A stretch of DNA of 64,000 bases from Streptomyces dioscori. GTDB lineage: Bacteria > Actinomycetota > Actinomycetes > Streptomycetales > Streptomycetaceae. The DNA lies in assembly GCF_003024195.1 (NCBI RefSeq), contig NZ_KZ679042.1, positions 186,001-250,000 of the forward strand, in the 5' to 3' direction. How positions within the stretch are numbered: the stretch's first letter is position 1; every line of letters begins with the position of its first letter. The notes beneath the pieces are model-generated. The model did not search any database and was not told the origin of the DNA. It saw only the letters and a list, made by a program, of their open reading frames with translations. Positions 7,819 to 16,963 of the stretch are shown here, piece by piece. A program made the translations under genes and the position numbers.

Positions 7819-9153
7819 ATGAGCAACACAGTCACGCGCATCCGCCTCGCCGTCGTCGCCGCGGCCGCCGGTGTCCTCGTACTCGCCGGATGCTCGTCGT
7901 CCGACTCGTCGGGCAGTTCGTCCGCGGCTTCCTGCGAGCCCGCCAAGGGCAAGGTGACACTCCAGTACTGGAACACGGTTCCGGGCATGGACGACGTCGT
8001 CGCCCTGTGGAATAAGAAGAACCCGGACATCCATGTCGAGACGAAGAACATCTCGAACGACCAGTACGGCACCCTCGGCAACGCCCTCAAGGCCGACAAG
8101 GCGCCGGACCTCGCCCAGGTCGGCTACGACCAGCTGCCCAACCTGCGCACGCAGAACGCCTTCGTGGACGCCTCCGACTGCTCGGCCGCCGCGAAGGCCA
8201 AGTCGAAGTTCGTGCCGTGGACGTGGTCGCAGACCAGTTTCGGTGACACCGGCGTGTTCGCCCTCCCGCAGGACACCGGCCCGATGGCGCTCTACGTGCG
8301 CAGTGACATCTTCGAGAAGTACGGTGTCGCGGTGCCCAAGACCTGGGACGAGTACGCGGCGGCCGCCCAGAAGCTGCACAAGGCCGATCCGGACCTGGAC
8401 ATCACGTTCTTCGACCCGAACAACGCCGAGTGGTTCAACGGGCTCATCTGGCAGAACCAGGCCAAGATGTACGGCTACTCCGGCGACAAGTGGCATGTGA
8501 CCGTCGAGTCCGAGCAGAGCAAGCAGGTCGCCGAGTACTGGCAGAAGCTGATCTCCGACAAGCTCGTACGCACCGACCTCGCCAACGGTTCGACGCAGAT
8601 GTACGCCGCGTACCAGAAGGACCAGATCGCCAGCTACGTCGGCGCGGCCTGGGGCTACAGCATGTTCCGCGACAACCTGCCCAAGCAGGCCGGCAAGTGG
8701 AGCATCGTTCCCATGCCGACGTGGGGCACGAACGGCGCCTCCGGCGACTGGGGCGGCTCGACCGTCGCGTTCATGAAGGGCGGCAAGCACCTCTACGAGT
8801 CGGTCGAGTTCAACACCTGGCTGAACACCGACCCCGAGGCGCTCGCGCTGGAGAACAAGCTGGGCGGCCTCTACCCGGCCGCCAACGCAGGGCTGCAACT
8901 GCCCGCGCTGTCCAAGGGCGTGCCGTACTACAACAACGAGAAGATCTTCGATGTCTTCGCGGACTCGTCCAAGAACATCGACACCAGTTTCACCTGGGGC
9001 CCCACCCAGAAGACGGTGAACCTCGCGCTCCAGGACGCGATGGCGAAGGCCGCGGCCGGCGACGGCACCCTCAGCGACGCGCTCTCGGCCGCCCAGAGCG
9101 CCGCGGTGAAGTCGATGAAGGACCAGGCGATCCCGGTCACGGCAGGCAAGTGA
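7819..9153 (+). CDS. Sugar ABC transporter substrate-binding lipoprotein
   Basis: Encodes 444 residues from the ATG at 7819; an in-frame TTG at 7801 is less likely because GGAACGGA lies just upstream of the ATG. A lipoprotein signal peptide ends in VLAGC with the lipidated Cys25, followed by a serine-rich linker. The mature part begins KVTLQYWNTVPGMDDVVALWNKKNPDIHV, the standard opening of family 1 sugar-binding proteins, and later shows GDTGVFALPQDTGPMALY and GGSTVAFMKGG. It captures an extracellular saccharide for the two following permeases. The downstream GH38 and GH2 genes suggest a mannose- and galactose-containing oligosaccharide. It lies first in an operon that reaches 16890. Confidence 0.93.
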   Translation: MSNTVTRIRLAVVAAAAGVLVLAGCSSSDSSGSSSAASCEPAKGKVTLQYWNTVPGMDDVVALWNKKNPDIHVETKNISNDQYGTLGNALKADKAPDLAQVGYDQLPNLRTQNAFVDASDCSAAAKAKSKFVPWTWSQTSFGDTGVFALPQDTGPMALYVRSDIFEKYGVAVPKTWDEYAAAAQKLHKADPDLDITFFDPNNAEWFNGLIWQNQAKMYGYSGDKWHVTVESEQSKQVAEYWQKLISDKLVRTDLANGSTQMYAAYQKDQIASYVGAAWGYSMFRDNLPKQAGKWSIVPMPTWGTNGASGDWGGSTVAFMKGGKHLYESVEFNTWLNTDPEALALENKLGGLYPAANAGLQLPALSKGVPYYNNEKIFDVFADSSKNIDTSFTWGPTQKTVNLALQDAMAKAAAGDGTLSDALSAAQSAAVKSMKDQAIPVTAGK

Positions 9154-9160
9154 ACGCGAC

Positions 9161-10111
9161 ATGACCGACCTCGCTGCCCGCACGACGCGCGTGGTGACAC
9201 CTCCGAAGGGCCGCCGCCGTCTCCCCGACGGCGGTGGCCCCCGGGCCGGCACCATCACCGCGTTCCTGCTCCCCTTCTTCCTTCCGTTCGTGCTGTTCTA
9301 CCTGGTACCGGTCGGCTACGCGCTCTGGCAGAGCTTCCGGGCCGTGCACCGCACCGGCGGTCAGTACGGCACCTCGTACACGAGCTTCGGCGGCTTCGAG
9401 CAGTACCAGAAGGTCTTCGAGAACACCGAGTTCTGGTCCAGCATCGGGCGCATCGGACTGTTCGGTGTCGTACAGGTGCCGGTCATGCTGTTCGTCGCCC
9501 TCATCATGGCGCTGCTCCTCGACACCCCCCTGCTGAAGCTCAAGTCGGTCTTCCGCATGACCGCGTTCATGCCGTACGCCGTACCGGGTGTCATCGCCGC
9601 GATCATGTGGTCGTACCTCTACTCACCGCAGCTCAGCCCCGTCGTGGACCTGCTGAACGGCATCGGTCTCGACCCCGACTTCCTCGGCCCCGGAGCCGTA
9701 CTGTGGTCGGCGGCGAACATCTCCACCTGGCTGTGGACCGGCTACAACATGCTCATCATGTACTCGGCCCTGCAGTCGATCCCGCAGGAGCTGTACGAGG
9801 CCGCCAAACTGGACGGCGCGAGCAACTGGGCCATCGCGTGGCGCATCAAGGTGCCGATCATCGCCCCGTCGATCGTCCTCACCACGGTGTTCTCCATCAT
9901 CGGCACGCTGCAGCTCTACGCGGAGCCGGCCGTGCTGCGGCAGATCTCCTCCAACATCTCCAGCACGTTCACGCCGAACATGCTCGCCTACGCGGTGGCG
10001 TCCGGGAACAACTACCAGCAGGCCGCGGCGATCTCGGTGGTCATCGCAGTCATCACCTTCGTCCTGAGCTTCGGATTCATGCGCCTGACGTCGAAGAGGG
10101 CCGGCCTGTGA
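9161..10111 (+). CDS. Sugar ABC transporter permease (MalF-like)
   Basis: Encodes 316 residues with about 30 cytoplasmic residues before the first membrane helix (ITAFLLPFFLPFVLFYLVPVG, about residues 29-50) and six helices in all. The ATPase-docking loop reads ELYEAAKLDGASNWAIAWRI. It starts seven bases after the binding-protein stop, and its TGA overlaps the next gene's GTG. With the next protein it forms the import channel; the ATPase must come from elsewhere in the genome, as no ATP-binding gene is present. It is more similar in layout to the permease at 262-1248 than to that at 56264, with the same motif MxAFMPYAVPGVIAA/LPHAVPGLIAA around helix 3. Confidence 0.94.
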   Translation: MTDLAARTTRVVTPPKGRRRLPDGGGPRAGTITAFLLPFFLPFVLFYLVPVGYALWQSFRAVHRTGGQYGTSYTSFGGFEQYQKVFENTEFWSSIGRIGLFGVVQVPVMLFVALIMALLLDTPLLKLKSVFRMTAFMPYAVPGVIAAIMWSYLYSPQLSPVVDLLNGIGLDPDFLGPGAVLWSAANISTWLWTGYNMLIMYSALQSIPQELYEAAKLDGASNWAIAWRIKVPIIAPSIVLTTVFSIIGTLQLYAEPAVLRQISSNISSTFTPNMLAYAVASGNNYQQAAAISVVIAVITFVLSFGFMRLTSKRAGL

Positions 10112-10965
10112 GCAACGCACGTGTGAACCGTGAGAGCCGGGGCAGCCGCACGGCGGCCATGGCCCTGATGCTCCTGCTGGCCATTTATTTCCTGCTGCCG
10201 ATCTACTTCCTGATCGTCGCGGCCACCAAGCCGCAGGGGGACCTGGCCACCACGAACGGGCTGGCGTTCTCGCACTTCAACCTGTTCGACAACCTGCGCG
10301 TCCTGTTCACCCGCAGCGACGGCATCTTCGGGCGGTGGGCCGTCAACACCGTGATCTACGCGGTGCTGGGCGCGGCCGTGGGCACGCTGATCTCCGCGCT
10401 GTGCGGGTACGCGCTCGCCAAGTTCCGTTTCCGCGGGCGGGAGTTCCTCTTCTCCGTCATCCTCGGCGGTGTCCTCGTCCCCACCACCGCGCTGGCGCTC
10501 CCGCTGTTCCTGCTGTTCTCGGCGACCGGGATCGTCAACACCTACCTCGCGGTGTTCCTGCCCAGCATCGTCAGCCCGTTCGGCGTCTACCTGGCCCGCA
10601 TCTTCGCCAACGCGGCCGTTCCGCAGGAGCTGATCGAGTCGGCTCGGCTGGACGGCGCGGGTGAGTTCCGCACGTTCTTCTCGGTGTCGTTCAGACTGAT
10701 GACACCGGCCCTGGTGACCATCTTCCTGTTCCAGTTCGTCGCCATCTGGAACAACTTCTTCCTGCCGATGGTCATGCTGCAGAAGGAGTCCCTGTTCCCG
10801 ATCACCCTCGGCCTGTACCAGTGGAACGGCCAGACCGCCCGGGCCCCGCTCCTCCAGCAGTCCGTCATCACCGGCTCGCTGGTGTCGATCGTGCCGGTGA
10901 TCATCGTGTTCATCCTCCTGCAGCGGTTCTGGCGCACCGGTCTCGCGGCCGGTTCACTGAAGTGA
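10108..10965 (+). CDS. Sugar ABC transporter permease (MalG-like)
   Basis: Encodes 285 residues from the GTG at 10108, overlapping the previous stop as GTGA. Six membrane helices are predicted, the first in AAMALMLLLAIYFLLPIYFL (about residues 12-31). The EAA loop is ELIESARLDGAGEFRTFFSV. It is closely similar to the permease at 1245-2108 over long stretches (for example IWNNFFLPMVML and LGLYQWN occur in both), so the two cassettes are probably related by duplication or import similar ligands. It is followed after 48 bases by the alpha-mannosidase gene in the same direction. Confidence 0.94.
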   Translation: MSNARVNRESRGSRTAAMALMLLLAIYFLLPIYFLIVAATKPQGDLATTNGLAFSHFNLFDNLRVLFTRSDGIFGRWAVNTVIYAVLGAAVGTLISALCGYALAKFRFRGREFLFSVILGGVLVPTTALALPLFLLFSATGIVNTYLAVFLPSIVSPFGVYLARIFANAAVPQELIESARLDGAGEFRTFFSVSFRLMTPALVTIFLFQFVAIWNNFFLPMVMLQKESLFPITLGLYQWNGQTARAPLLQQSVITGSLVSIVPVIIVFILLQRFWRTGLAAGSLK

Positions 10966-11013
10966 CCGACCGCGCTTCATCCCCTCCCGCCCGTACAGAA
11001 GGTTTCTGCCGCC

Positions 11014-13758
11014 ATGAGCAACTCCGCCGTCTTCGTGCCCCATTTCCACTGGGACCGGGAGTGGTACGAGCCGTTCCAGGTGTTCCGGCACCGACTGGTC
11101 ACCGCCCTCGACACCGTACTGGAGACGGCCGAGTCGAACCCTGACTTCCGGTTCACCGTCGACGGGCAGATGGCCGCGATCGAGGACTATCTGGAGATGC
11201 GGCCGGAGAACCGCGACCGGCTCGGCGCCCTGGTCGGCGACGGCCGGATCGCCGTCGGGCCGTGGCTGATCCTGCTCGACGAATTCCTCTGCTCCGGTGA
11301 GACCATCGTCCGCAACCTGCAGATGGGCTGGGCCGCCGCGGCGGACCTCGGCGGCGCGATGCCGGTCGGCTATCTGCCGGACATGTTCGGCCACGTGGCG
11401 CAGATGCCGCAGATCCTCGCGCGCGCCGGGATCGAGCACGCGGCCCTGTGGCGTGGCGTGCCCGGTTCCGTCGAGGGGCACGCCTTCCGCTGGCGCGCGC
11501 CCGACGGCTCCGAGGTGCGCACCGAGTTCCTCTTCGACGGCTACGACAACGGCCTCGACGTGCTGCTGGTGCCCGACCGGATCGGCCGCGCGCTCGGCGA
11601 CTACGCGGAGATGACGGCCGACCGGTGGGGCACCGACCCGGTCCTGGCGATGGCGGGAACCGACCACAACGCACCCGACCCGCACCTCGCGGCCTGGCTG
11701 CGGCAGGCGTCCGGCGAGGGACGCGCCATCACCATGGCGACCCTCGTCGAATACCTCCGCGAGCATGTGCGCGGCGAGGTGCCGGCCGTCGTCACCGGGG
11801 AGTTGCGCAGCCACTCACGCGGCAACATCCTCCCGGGCGTGCTCTCCGTACGGCTCGGCCTCAAGCAGCGGATGGCCCTCGCCGAGCGCACGGTCGACCA
11901 CGCCGAGCGCATGAACGCCCTGTGGTCCCGGCGCGACGACACGCGGTTCCTCGCCCTCGCCTGGCACAAGATCATCGAGTCGACCGCGCACGACTCGGTG
12001 GTCGGCTCCGGCACCGACGAGACCTGCGACCAGGTCGCCGCACGCCTCGCGGAGGCCGCACAGACCGCGCGCGCCGTCCGGGACGCGGCACTCGCCGAAC
12101 CCGCCGCCCGGGTACCGAGCGACGGCCATCTGGTCGCCAACCCGCTGCCGTTCGGGCGCACGACGCTGGTCGAGGTGGATGTCGTCGCCCCGCCCGCCGG
12201 TACGCGTCTGGTCGCGACCGGAGCCGACGGCTCGGCGCACCCCGTGCAACTGGTCTCGGAGGCGCCGACGGTCCTCAGCGACGAGCGCATGGACGCCTCA
12301 CAGCTCGAACGCGTGCTGCGCCGTATCCACCGCCGTGAACTGTTCGGCCGCCTCATCGACCACTACGACCTCAGCCCCGGTTCGCTCGTCTTCCACCTCG
12401 CCGAAGTCCCGGCCGGGGGACCGTTCGACCTGCTCATCCTGCGCAAGGAGGTCGCCGCCGCTGCCGCCGCGCATCCGGGCGAGTGGCGGGTACTGACGCT
12501 GGAGGAGCCGCGGGCCACCGCGCTCGTCCCCGTCGAGGTCCCCGCGTCCGGACTGACCGCGTTCCGGGTCGAGCCGCACGAGGACACCGCCGGCGCATCG
12601 GGCCCGTACGCGCCCACGCGGACCTCGTACGCGACGGCGACGGATCGTACGCTCTCCAACGGTCTGGTCGAGGTCGCGGTCGCCGCGGACGGCACGCTGG
12701 ACATCGTCGGCGCCGACGGGACCGTGCTGCGCGGTGTCGGTCGTCTCGTCGACGGCGGTGACCGCGGTGACAGCTACAACTACGCTCCCCCGGCGCACGA
12801 CGTCCTCGTCCAGGACCCGGTGCAGATCACCGTCGACGTCCTCGAAGACGGCCCGCTGCGGTCACGGCTGCGGGTCACCCGCTTCTACGCCTGGCCCGTC
12901 GCCCTCTCCGGCGACCGCGACCTGCGCGACGGACGGACCGTGCCGACCCCGGTGGAGACACTGGTGGAGGTACGGGCCGGTGAACCGTTCGTGCGTGTCT
13001 CCACCTCGTTCCTCAACCAGTCGGCGGACCACCGGCTGCGCTTCCACGTGCCGCTGCCCGAGCCGGTGACCACGTCCTCGTCCGCCGGACAGTTCGCCGT
13101 CACCGAACGCGGACTCACCGCCGAGGGCGGCTGGGGCGAGTACCCGCTGCCGACCTTCCCCGCCAGTACGTTCGTGTCGGCGGGCCCCGCCACGGTCCTG
13201 CTCGACCACTCCAGCGAGTACGAACTCGTCGGCGAAGGCACCGAACTGGCCATCACACTGCTGCGGGCGATCGGCTCGATCAGTGTCAACATCCATCCGC
13301 TGCGCGACGAGCCCGCTGCGAGCGAGATCCCCGTGCCGGGTGCGCAGGATCTCGGCATGCGCGTCGAGAACCGCTTCGCCGTGGTCCCGTCCGCCACCGG
13401 CTGGCGCGGGGCGGACGCGGTGGCTCTCGCCGAGGAGTTCCGGGGCGAGGTGCTCGTCACCCGGGGAACCGGGACCGCCGGAGGCCAACTGCCGCCGCAG
13501 ACCGTCGGGTTGCGTGTCGACGGGCAGGACGTCCTCGTGTCGAGCATCCGCCGTGTCACCGACGACGAGGCCGGGAGCGGCACCGAAGTACGGCTGACCG
13601 CCCTGCGCGACAGCGCGTCCACCGTCCGCGTGACGGGTGCGTTCTCCGAGGCCACCACCGTGGATCTGCTCGGCCGGCCCCTCTCCCGTACCGAGGCCGT
13701 GAACCAACTCGAACTCGAACTCGGGCCATGGGAGATCCGCACGGTCGTCCTCCGGTAG
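11014..13758 (+). CDS. Glycoside hydrolase family 38 alpha-mannosidase (MngB-like)
   Basis: Encodes 914 residues without a signal peptide, so it is cytoplasmic. The N-terminal GH38 catalytic domain shows the metal-binding HFHWDREW motif (His10, His12, Asp14) and the nucleophile motif GYLPDMFGH with Asp123. The central helical domain contains the conserved SHSRGNILPGVLSVRLGLKQ block, and the C-terminal half is the beta-sandwich region typical of the family. GH38 enzymes hydrolyse alpha-mannosides with a zinc ion and retention of configuration. As part of the transporter operon it should cleave imported alpha-mannosyl oligosaccharides or mannosyl-glycerate-type compounds. Length matches bacterial members of about 870-1000 residues. 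Confidence 0.94.
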   Translation: MSNSAVFVPHFHWDREWYEPFQVFRHRLVTALDTVLETAESNPDFRFTVDGQMAAIEDYLEMRPENRDRLGALVGDGRIAVGPWLILLDEFLCSGETIVRNLQMGWAAAADLGGAMPVGYLPDMFGHVAQMPQILARAGIEHAALWRGVPGSVEGHAFRWRAPDGSEVRTEFLFDGYDNGLDVLLVPDRIGRALGDYAEMTADRWGTDPVLAMAGTDHNAPDPHLAAWLRQASGEGRAITMATLVEYLREHVRGEVPAVVTGELRSHSRGNILPGVLSVRLGLKQRMALAERTVDHAERMNALWSRRDDTRFLALAWHKIIESTAHDSVVGSGTDETCDQVAARLAEAAQTARAVRDAALAEPAARVPSDGHLVANPLPFGRTTLVEVDVVAPPAGTRLVATGADGSAHPVQLVSEAPTVLSDERMDASQLERVLRRIHRRELFGRLIDHYDLSPGSLVFHLAEVPAGGPFDLLILRKEVAAAAAAHPGEWRVLTLEEPRATALVPVEVPASGLTAFRVEPHEDTAGASGPYAPTRTSYATATDRTLSNGLVEVAVAADGTLDIVGADGTVLRGVGRLVDGGDRGDSYNYAPPAHDVLVQDPVQITVDVLEDGPLRSRLRVTRFYAWPVALSGDRDLRDGRTVPTPVETLVEVRAGEPFVRVSTSFLNQSADHRLRFHVPLPEPVTTSSSAGQFAVTERGLTAEGGWGEYPLPTFPASTFVSAGPATVLLDHSSEYELVGEGTELAITLLRAIGSISVNIHPLRDEPAASEIPVPGAQDLGMRVENRFAVVPSATGWRGADAVALAEEFRGEVLVTRGTGTAGGQLPPQTVGLRVDGQDVLVSSIRRVTDDEAGSGTEVRLTALRDSASTVRVTGAFSEATTVDLLGRPLSRTEAVNQLELELGPWEIRTVVLR

Positions 13759-13824
13759 GACCCCCTCCGCCAGAGGGCCCCCTCCGCCAGGGGACCGTCG
13801 ACACACAGAAAGAGTTGTGACCTT

Positions 13825-16800
13825 TTGTCCACCGTGCCCTTCCCCCATGTCTCGGACCTGGTTTCGGACCTCGCACCAGGGCGTGGCGCGCTGCGCCCGG
13901 CGCGCTCGTGGCTGCGCTCCGACGCGCCCTCGCTCTCGCTGAACGGGCGCTGGCAGTTCCGGCTGTCGCCGACCGCGTCCGGACCGGAGGACTTCGCGGC
14001 CGACGGCTTCGACGACCACGGCTGGGACAGCATCCCCGTGCCCTCCCACTGGGTGCTGGAGGGCGACGGGGCCTACGGCCGGCCGATCTACACGAACATC
14101 CAGTTCCCCTTCCCGATCGACCCGCCCCACGTCCCGGACGAGAACCCGACCGGTGACTACCGGCGGCACTTCACGGTTCCCGCCGACTGGGCGGAAGCCG
14201 AGCGCGTGGTCCTGCGCTTCGACGGCGTCGAGTCGCTGTTCCGGGTGTGGGTCAACGGCACCGAGATCGGCAGCGCGAGCGGCAGCCGGCTCGCCCACGA
14301 GTTCGACGTCACCTCCGCGGTGCGCACAGGCGACAACGTCATCGCCGTACGGGTGCATCAGTGGTCGGCGGCCAGCTATGTCGAGGACCAGGACCAGTGG
14401 TGGCTGCCGGGCATCTTCCGCGATGTCACGCTCACCGCCCGGCCGGTCGGGGGGATCGAGGACGTCTGGCTGCGGACCGGCTTCGAGCAGGATTCCGGGC
14501 GGGATGAGGGGCGGGGCGCGGGGCTGGTCGAGGCGGAGATCACCGCCGGCGCCGCCGCGTTCCCGGTCACCCTGCGCATCCCCGAACTCGGCGTCGAGCG
14601 TGTCTGGGCCGCGCCGGGCGACGTGGCGCCGTTCGCTGTCCCGGGCGTGGAGCCCTGGTCGGCCGAGGTGCCCCGCCTGTACGACGCCACCGTGTCCACC
14701 GCCGCGGAGAGCATCGCGCTGCGGGTCGGTTTCCGCACGGTCGGGATACGCGGCGACCAGTTCCTGGTCAACGGCCACCGCGTCGTCTTCCACGGCGTGA
14801 ACCGGCACGAGGCGCATCCCGAGCGTGGCCGCGTCTTCGACGAGGAGCACGCCCGCGAGGACCTCGCCCGCATGAAGCGGTTCAACGTCAACGCCATCCG
14901 CACCAGCCACTACCCGCCGCACCCCCGGCTGCTCGACCTGGCCGACGAACTCGGCTTCTGGGTCGTCCTGGAATGCGACCTGGAGACGCACGGCTTCGAG
15001 AAGCTCGACTGGGCGGGCAACCCGAGCGACGACCCGGCATGGCGTGAGGCCTACCTGGACCGCATCCGGCGCACCGTCGAACGCGACAAGAACCACCCGA
15101 GCATCGTGATCTGGTCGCTCGGCAACGAGGCGGGCACCGGCGGCAACCTGGCCGCCATGTCGTCGTGGGTCCACGCCCGCGACCCGGAACGCCCGGTGCA
15201 CTACGAGGGCGACTACACCGGCGAGTACACGGACCTCTACTCGCGCATGTACGCGTCGGTGCCGGAGACCGAGCAGATCGGCAGCGACAACGCACGCTCC
15301 ACGCTGCTGAACTGCACTCCCGCGCAGAGTGCACGGCAGCGTACGAAGCCGTTCCTGCTGTGCGAGTACGCGCACGCGATGGGCAACGGGCCGGGCGCGT
15401 TCGACCAGTACGAAGCACTCGTACGGCGGTATCCGCGGCTGCACGGCGGCTTCGTGTGGGAGTGGCGCGACCACGGCATCCTCACGACGGCTCCGGACGG
15501 GACGGCGTACCACGCGTACGGCGGTGACTTCGGTGAGGTCGTGCACGACGGCAACTTCGTGATGGACGGCATGCTGCTGACCGACGACGTCCCCACGCCC
15601 AGCCTCCATGAGTTCAAGGCGGTCGTGCAGCCCGTCGAGTTCACCTTCGAGAGCGAGGGTGACGGTGACGGTGACGGCCGGGACCACGGCAAGGTCCAGG
15701 GTCACGGTGAGGTCGTGGTCACCAGCCTGCGGCACACCGCCGACACCTCCGACCTGCGCTTCCGCTGGCGTGTCGAGCACGACGGCATCCCCGTGGCCTC
15801 CGGCGTGTTGGACGTCCCCGCCGTCGTGGCGGGTGGGTCGGCGCGGGTGCCGCTGCCCACGGTCTCCGTCGCCCACGACGCCGAGACGTGGCTGACGATC
15901 GACGCGGTCCTGGCGGCACCGACCACCTGGGCACCCGCGGATCACGTGCTCGCGTCGGCCCAGCTGGACTGCTCGGCACCTCGTCGCGTGCCCGCTGTCC
16001 GGTCGCGGGCCGCTTGGCTCCCGGGCGACGGAAACCTCTCGCTCGGCATCGCCGAGTTCACCGGTGGCTCGCTGACGCGCCTGGCCGGACGCGAGGTGAG
16101 CGGGCCGCGACTGGAGCTGTTCCGCGCGCCGACCGACAACGACGAGAGCCCGTCCGACGGGGTCGAGGAGAGCGACGCGAGTATCGCCGGGGTGTCCAAC
16201 GCCGAGCTGTGGCGTCGTGACGGTCTCGACCGGCTGACGACACGGCGGATCTCCGTGGCACACACCGCGGACGCCCTGCGCACCGTCGACAAGGTCTCCT
16301 CGGCGAACTCCGCGTCCTGGGTGACGGTGGAGTCCATGTGGTCGGTCGAGGACGGTGACCTGGAACTGCGCGTGGAGATCGAGCCCTCGCGCGGCTGGCG
16401 GACGGTGTGGCCTCGCATCGGGATCCGCTTCGAGCTGCCCGACGGCACGGCTGCCGTCGACGGGGCGGACTGGTTCGGTCTGGGGCCGCTGGAGTCGTAT
16501 CCCGACAGTCTCCGCGCGGCCCGCACGGGCCGGTTCTCCGCCACGATCGCCGACCTCTCGGTCGATTACGCGCGCCCGCAGGAGACCGGGCACCGTTCCG
16601 GGCTGCGTCGGCTCACACTGGCGAACGGCGCGAGCGAGGTGCTGCGCATCGACGCTCTCCCCGACACGCGCGGGCGCCGGCCCGGCTTCACGCTCAGCCG
16701 CCACACCCCCCAGGAGATCGCCCTCGCACGTCACCCCTTCGAGCTGGGCGACTCGACGACGAGCCACCTGATCATCGACGCGGCCCAGCACGGGCTCGGC

Positions 16801-16890
16801 TCGCGCTCGTGCGGACCGGACGTGTGGCCCGAGTTCGCGCTCCGCCCCGAAGCGCGCACGATCAGGTTGCGGATAGCGGCGACGGGTTGA
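13825..16890 (+). CDS. Glycoside hydrolase family 2 beta-galactosidase (LacZ type)
   Basis: Encodes 1021 residues, close to the 1023 of E. coli LacZ, from the TTG at 13825; a GTG nine bases later is an alternative start. Domain order is sugar-binding domain, immunoglobulin-like domain, TIM barrel (about residues 290-570), linker domain and the C-terminal beta-gal small-chain domain. The acid/base Glu435 lies in WSLGNEAG and the nucleophile Glu514 in CEYAHAMGN. No signal peptide. A short Gly/Asp/His-rich insertion (FESEGDGDGDGRDHGK, near residue 615) interrupts the domain after the barrel. Last gene of the operon, followed by a strong terminator. The 66-bp gap before it contains two copies of CCCTCCGCCAG. 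Confidence 0.94.
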   Translation: MSTVPFPHVSDLVSDLAPGRGALRPARSWLRSDAPSLSLNGRWQFRLSPTASGPEDFAADGFDDHGWDSIPVPSHWVLEGDGAYGRPIYTNIQFPFPIDPPHVPDENPTGDYRRHFTVPADWAEAERVVLRFDGVESLFRVWVNGTEIGSASGSRLAHEFDVTSAVRTGDNVIAVRVHQWSAASYVEDQDQWWLPGIFRDVTLTARPVGGIEDVWLRTGFEQDSGRDEGRGAGLVEAEITAGAAAFPVTLRIPELGVERVWAAPGDVAPFAVPGVEPWSAEVPRLYDATVSTAAESIALRVGFRTVGIRGDQFLVNGHRVVFHGVNRHEAHPERGRVFDEEHAREDLARMKRFNVNAIRTSHYPPHPRLLDLADELGFWVVLECDLETHGFEKLDWAGNPSDDPAWREAYLDRIRRTVERDKNHPSIVIWSLGNEAGTGGNLAAMSSWVHARDPERPVHYEGDYTGEYTDLYSRMYASVPETEQIGSDNARSTLLNCTPAQSARQRTKPFLLCEYAHAMGNGPGAFDQYEALVRRYPRLHGGFVWEWRDHGILTTAPDGTAYHAYGGDFGEVVHDGNFVMDGMLLTDDVPTPSLHEFKAVVQPVEFTFESEGDGDGDGRDHGKVQGHGEVVVTSLRHTADTSDLRFRWRVEHDGIPVASGVLDVPAVVAGGSARVPLPTVSVAHDAETWLTIDAVLAAPTTWAPADHVLASAQLDCSAPRRVPAVRSRAAWLPGDGNLSLGIAEFTGGSLTRLAGREVSGPRLELFRAPTDNDESPSDGVEESDASIAGVSNAELWRRDGLDRLTTRRISVAHTADALRTVDKVSSANSASWVTVESMWSVEDGDLELRVEIEPSRGWRTVWPRIGIRFELPDGTAAVDGADWFGLGPLESYPDSLRAARTGRFSATIADLSVDYARPQETGHRSGLRRLTLANGASEVLRIDALPDTRGRRPGFTLSRHTPQEIALARHPFELGDSTTSHLIIDAAQHGLGSRSCGPDVWPEFALRPEARTIRLRIAATG

Positions 16891-16894
16891 GATT

Positions 16895-16931
16895 CCGGCG
16901 CAGCCCACCGTCACGCGGTGGGCTGCGCCGG
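16895..16931. terminator. Bidirectional rho-independent-type hairpin
   Basis: A perfect 16-bp stem, CCGGCGCAGCCCACCG (16895-16910) pairing with 16916-16931 across the loop TCACG, lies between the converging GH2 and alginate-lyase-family genes. There is no U tract, as is usual in Streptomyces. Just after it are two near-identical 20-bp direct units (CCGGAAYCCTGGGGATCAGC) before the minus-strand stop codon. Confidence 0.85.
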
Positions 16932-16963
16932 AACCCTGGGGATCAGCGCCGGAATCCTGGGGA

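Noticed and set aside
12862..16914. Very long minus-strand open frame (about 1350 codons) opposite the GH38 and GH2 genes
   Set aside because: An antisense shadow caused by high third-position GC in the real genes; composition rich in Arg, Gly and Ala, without domains.
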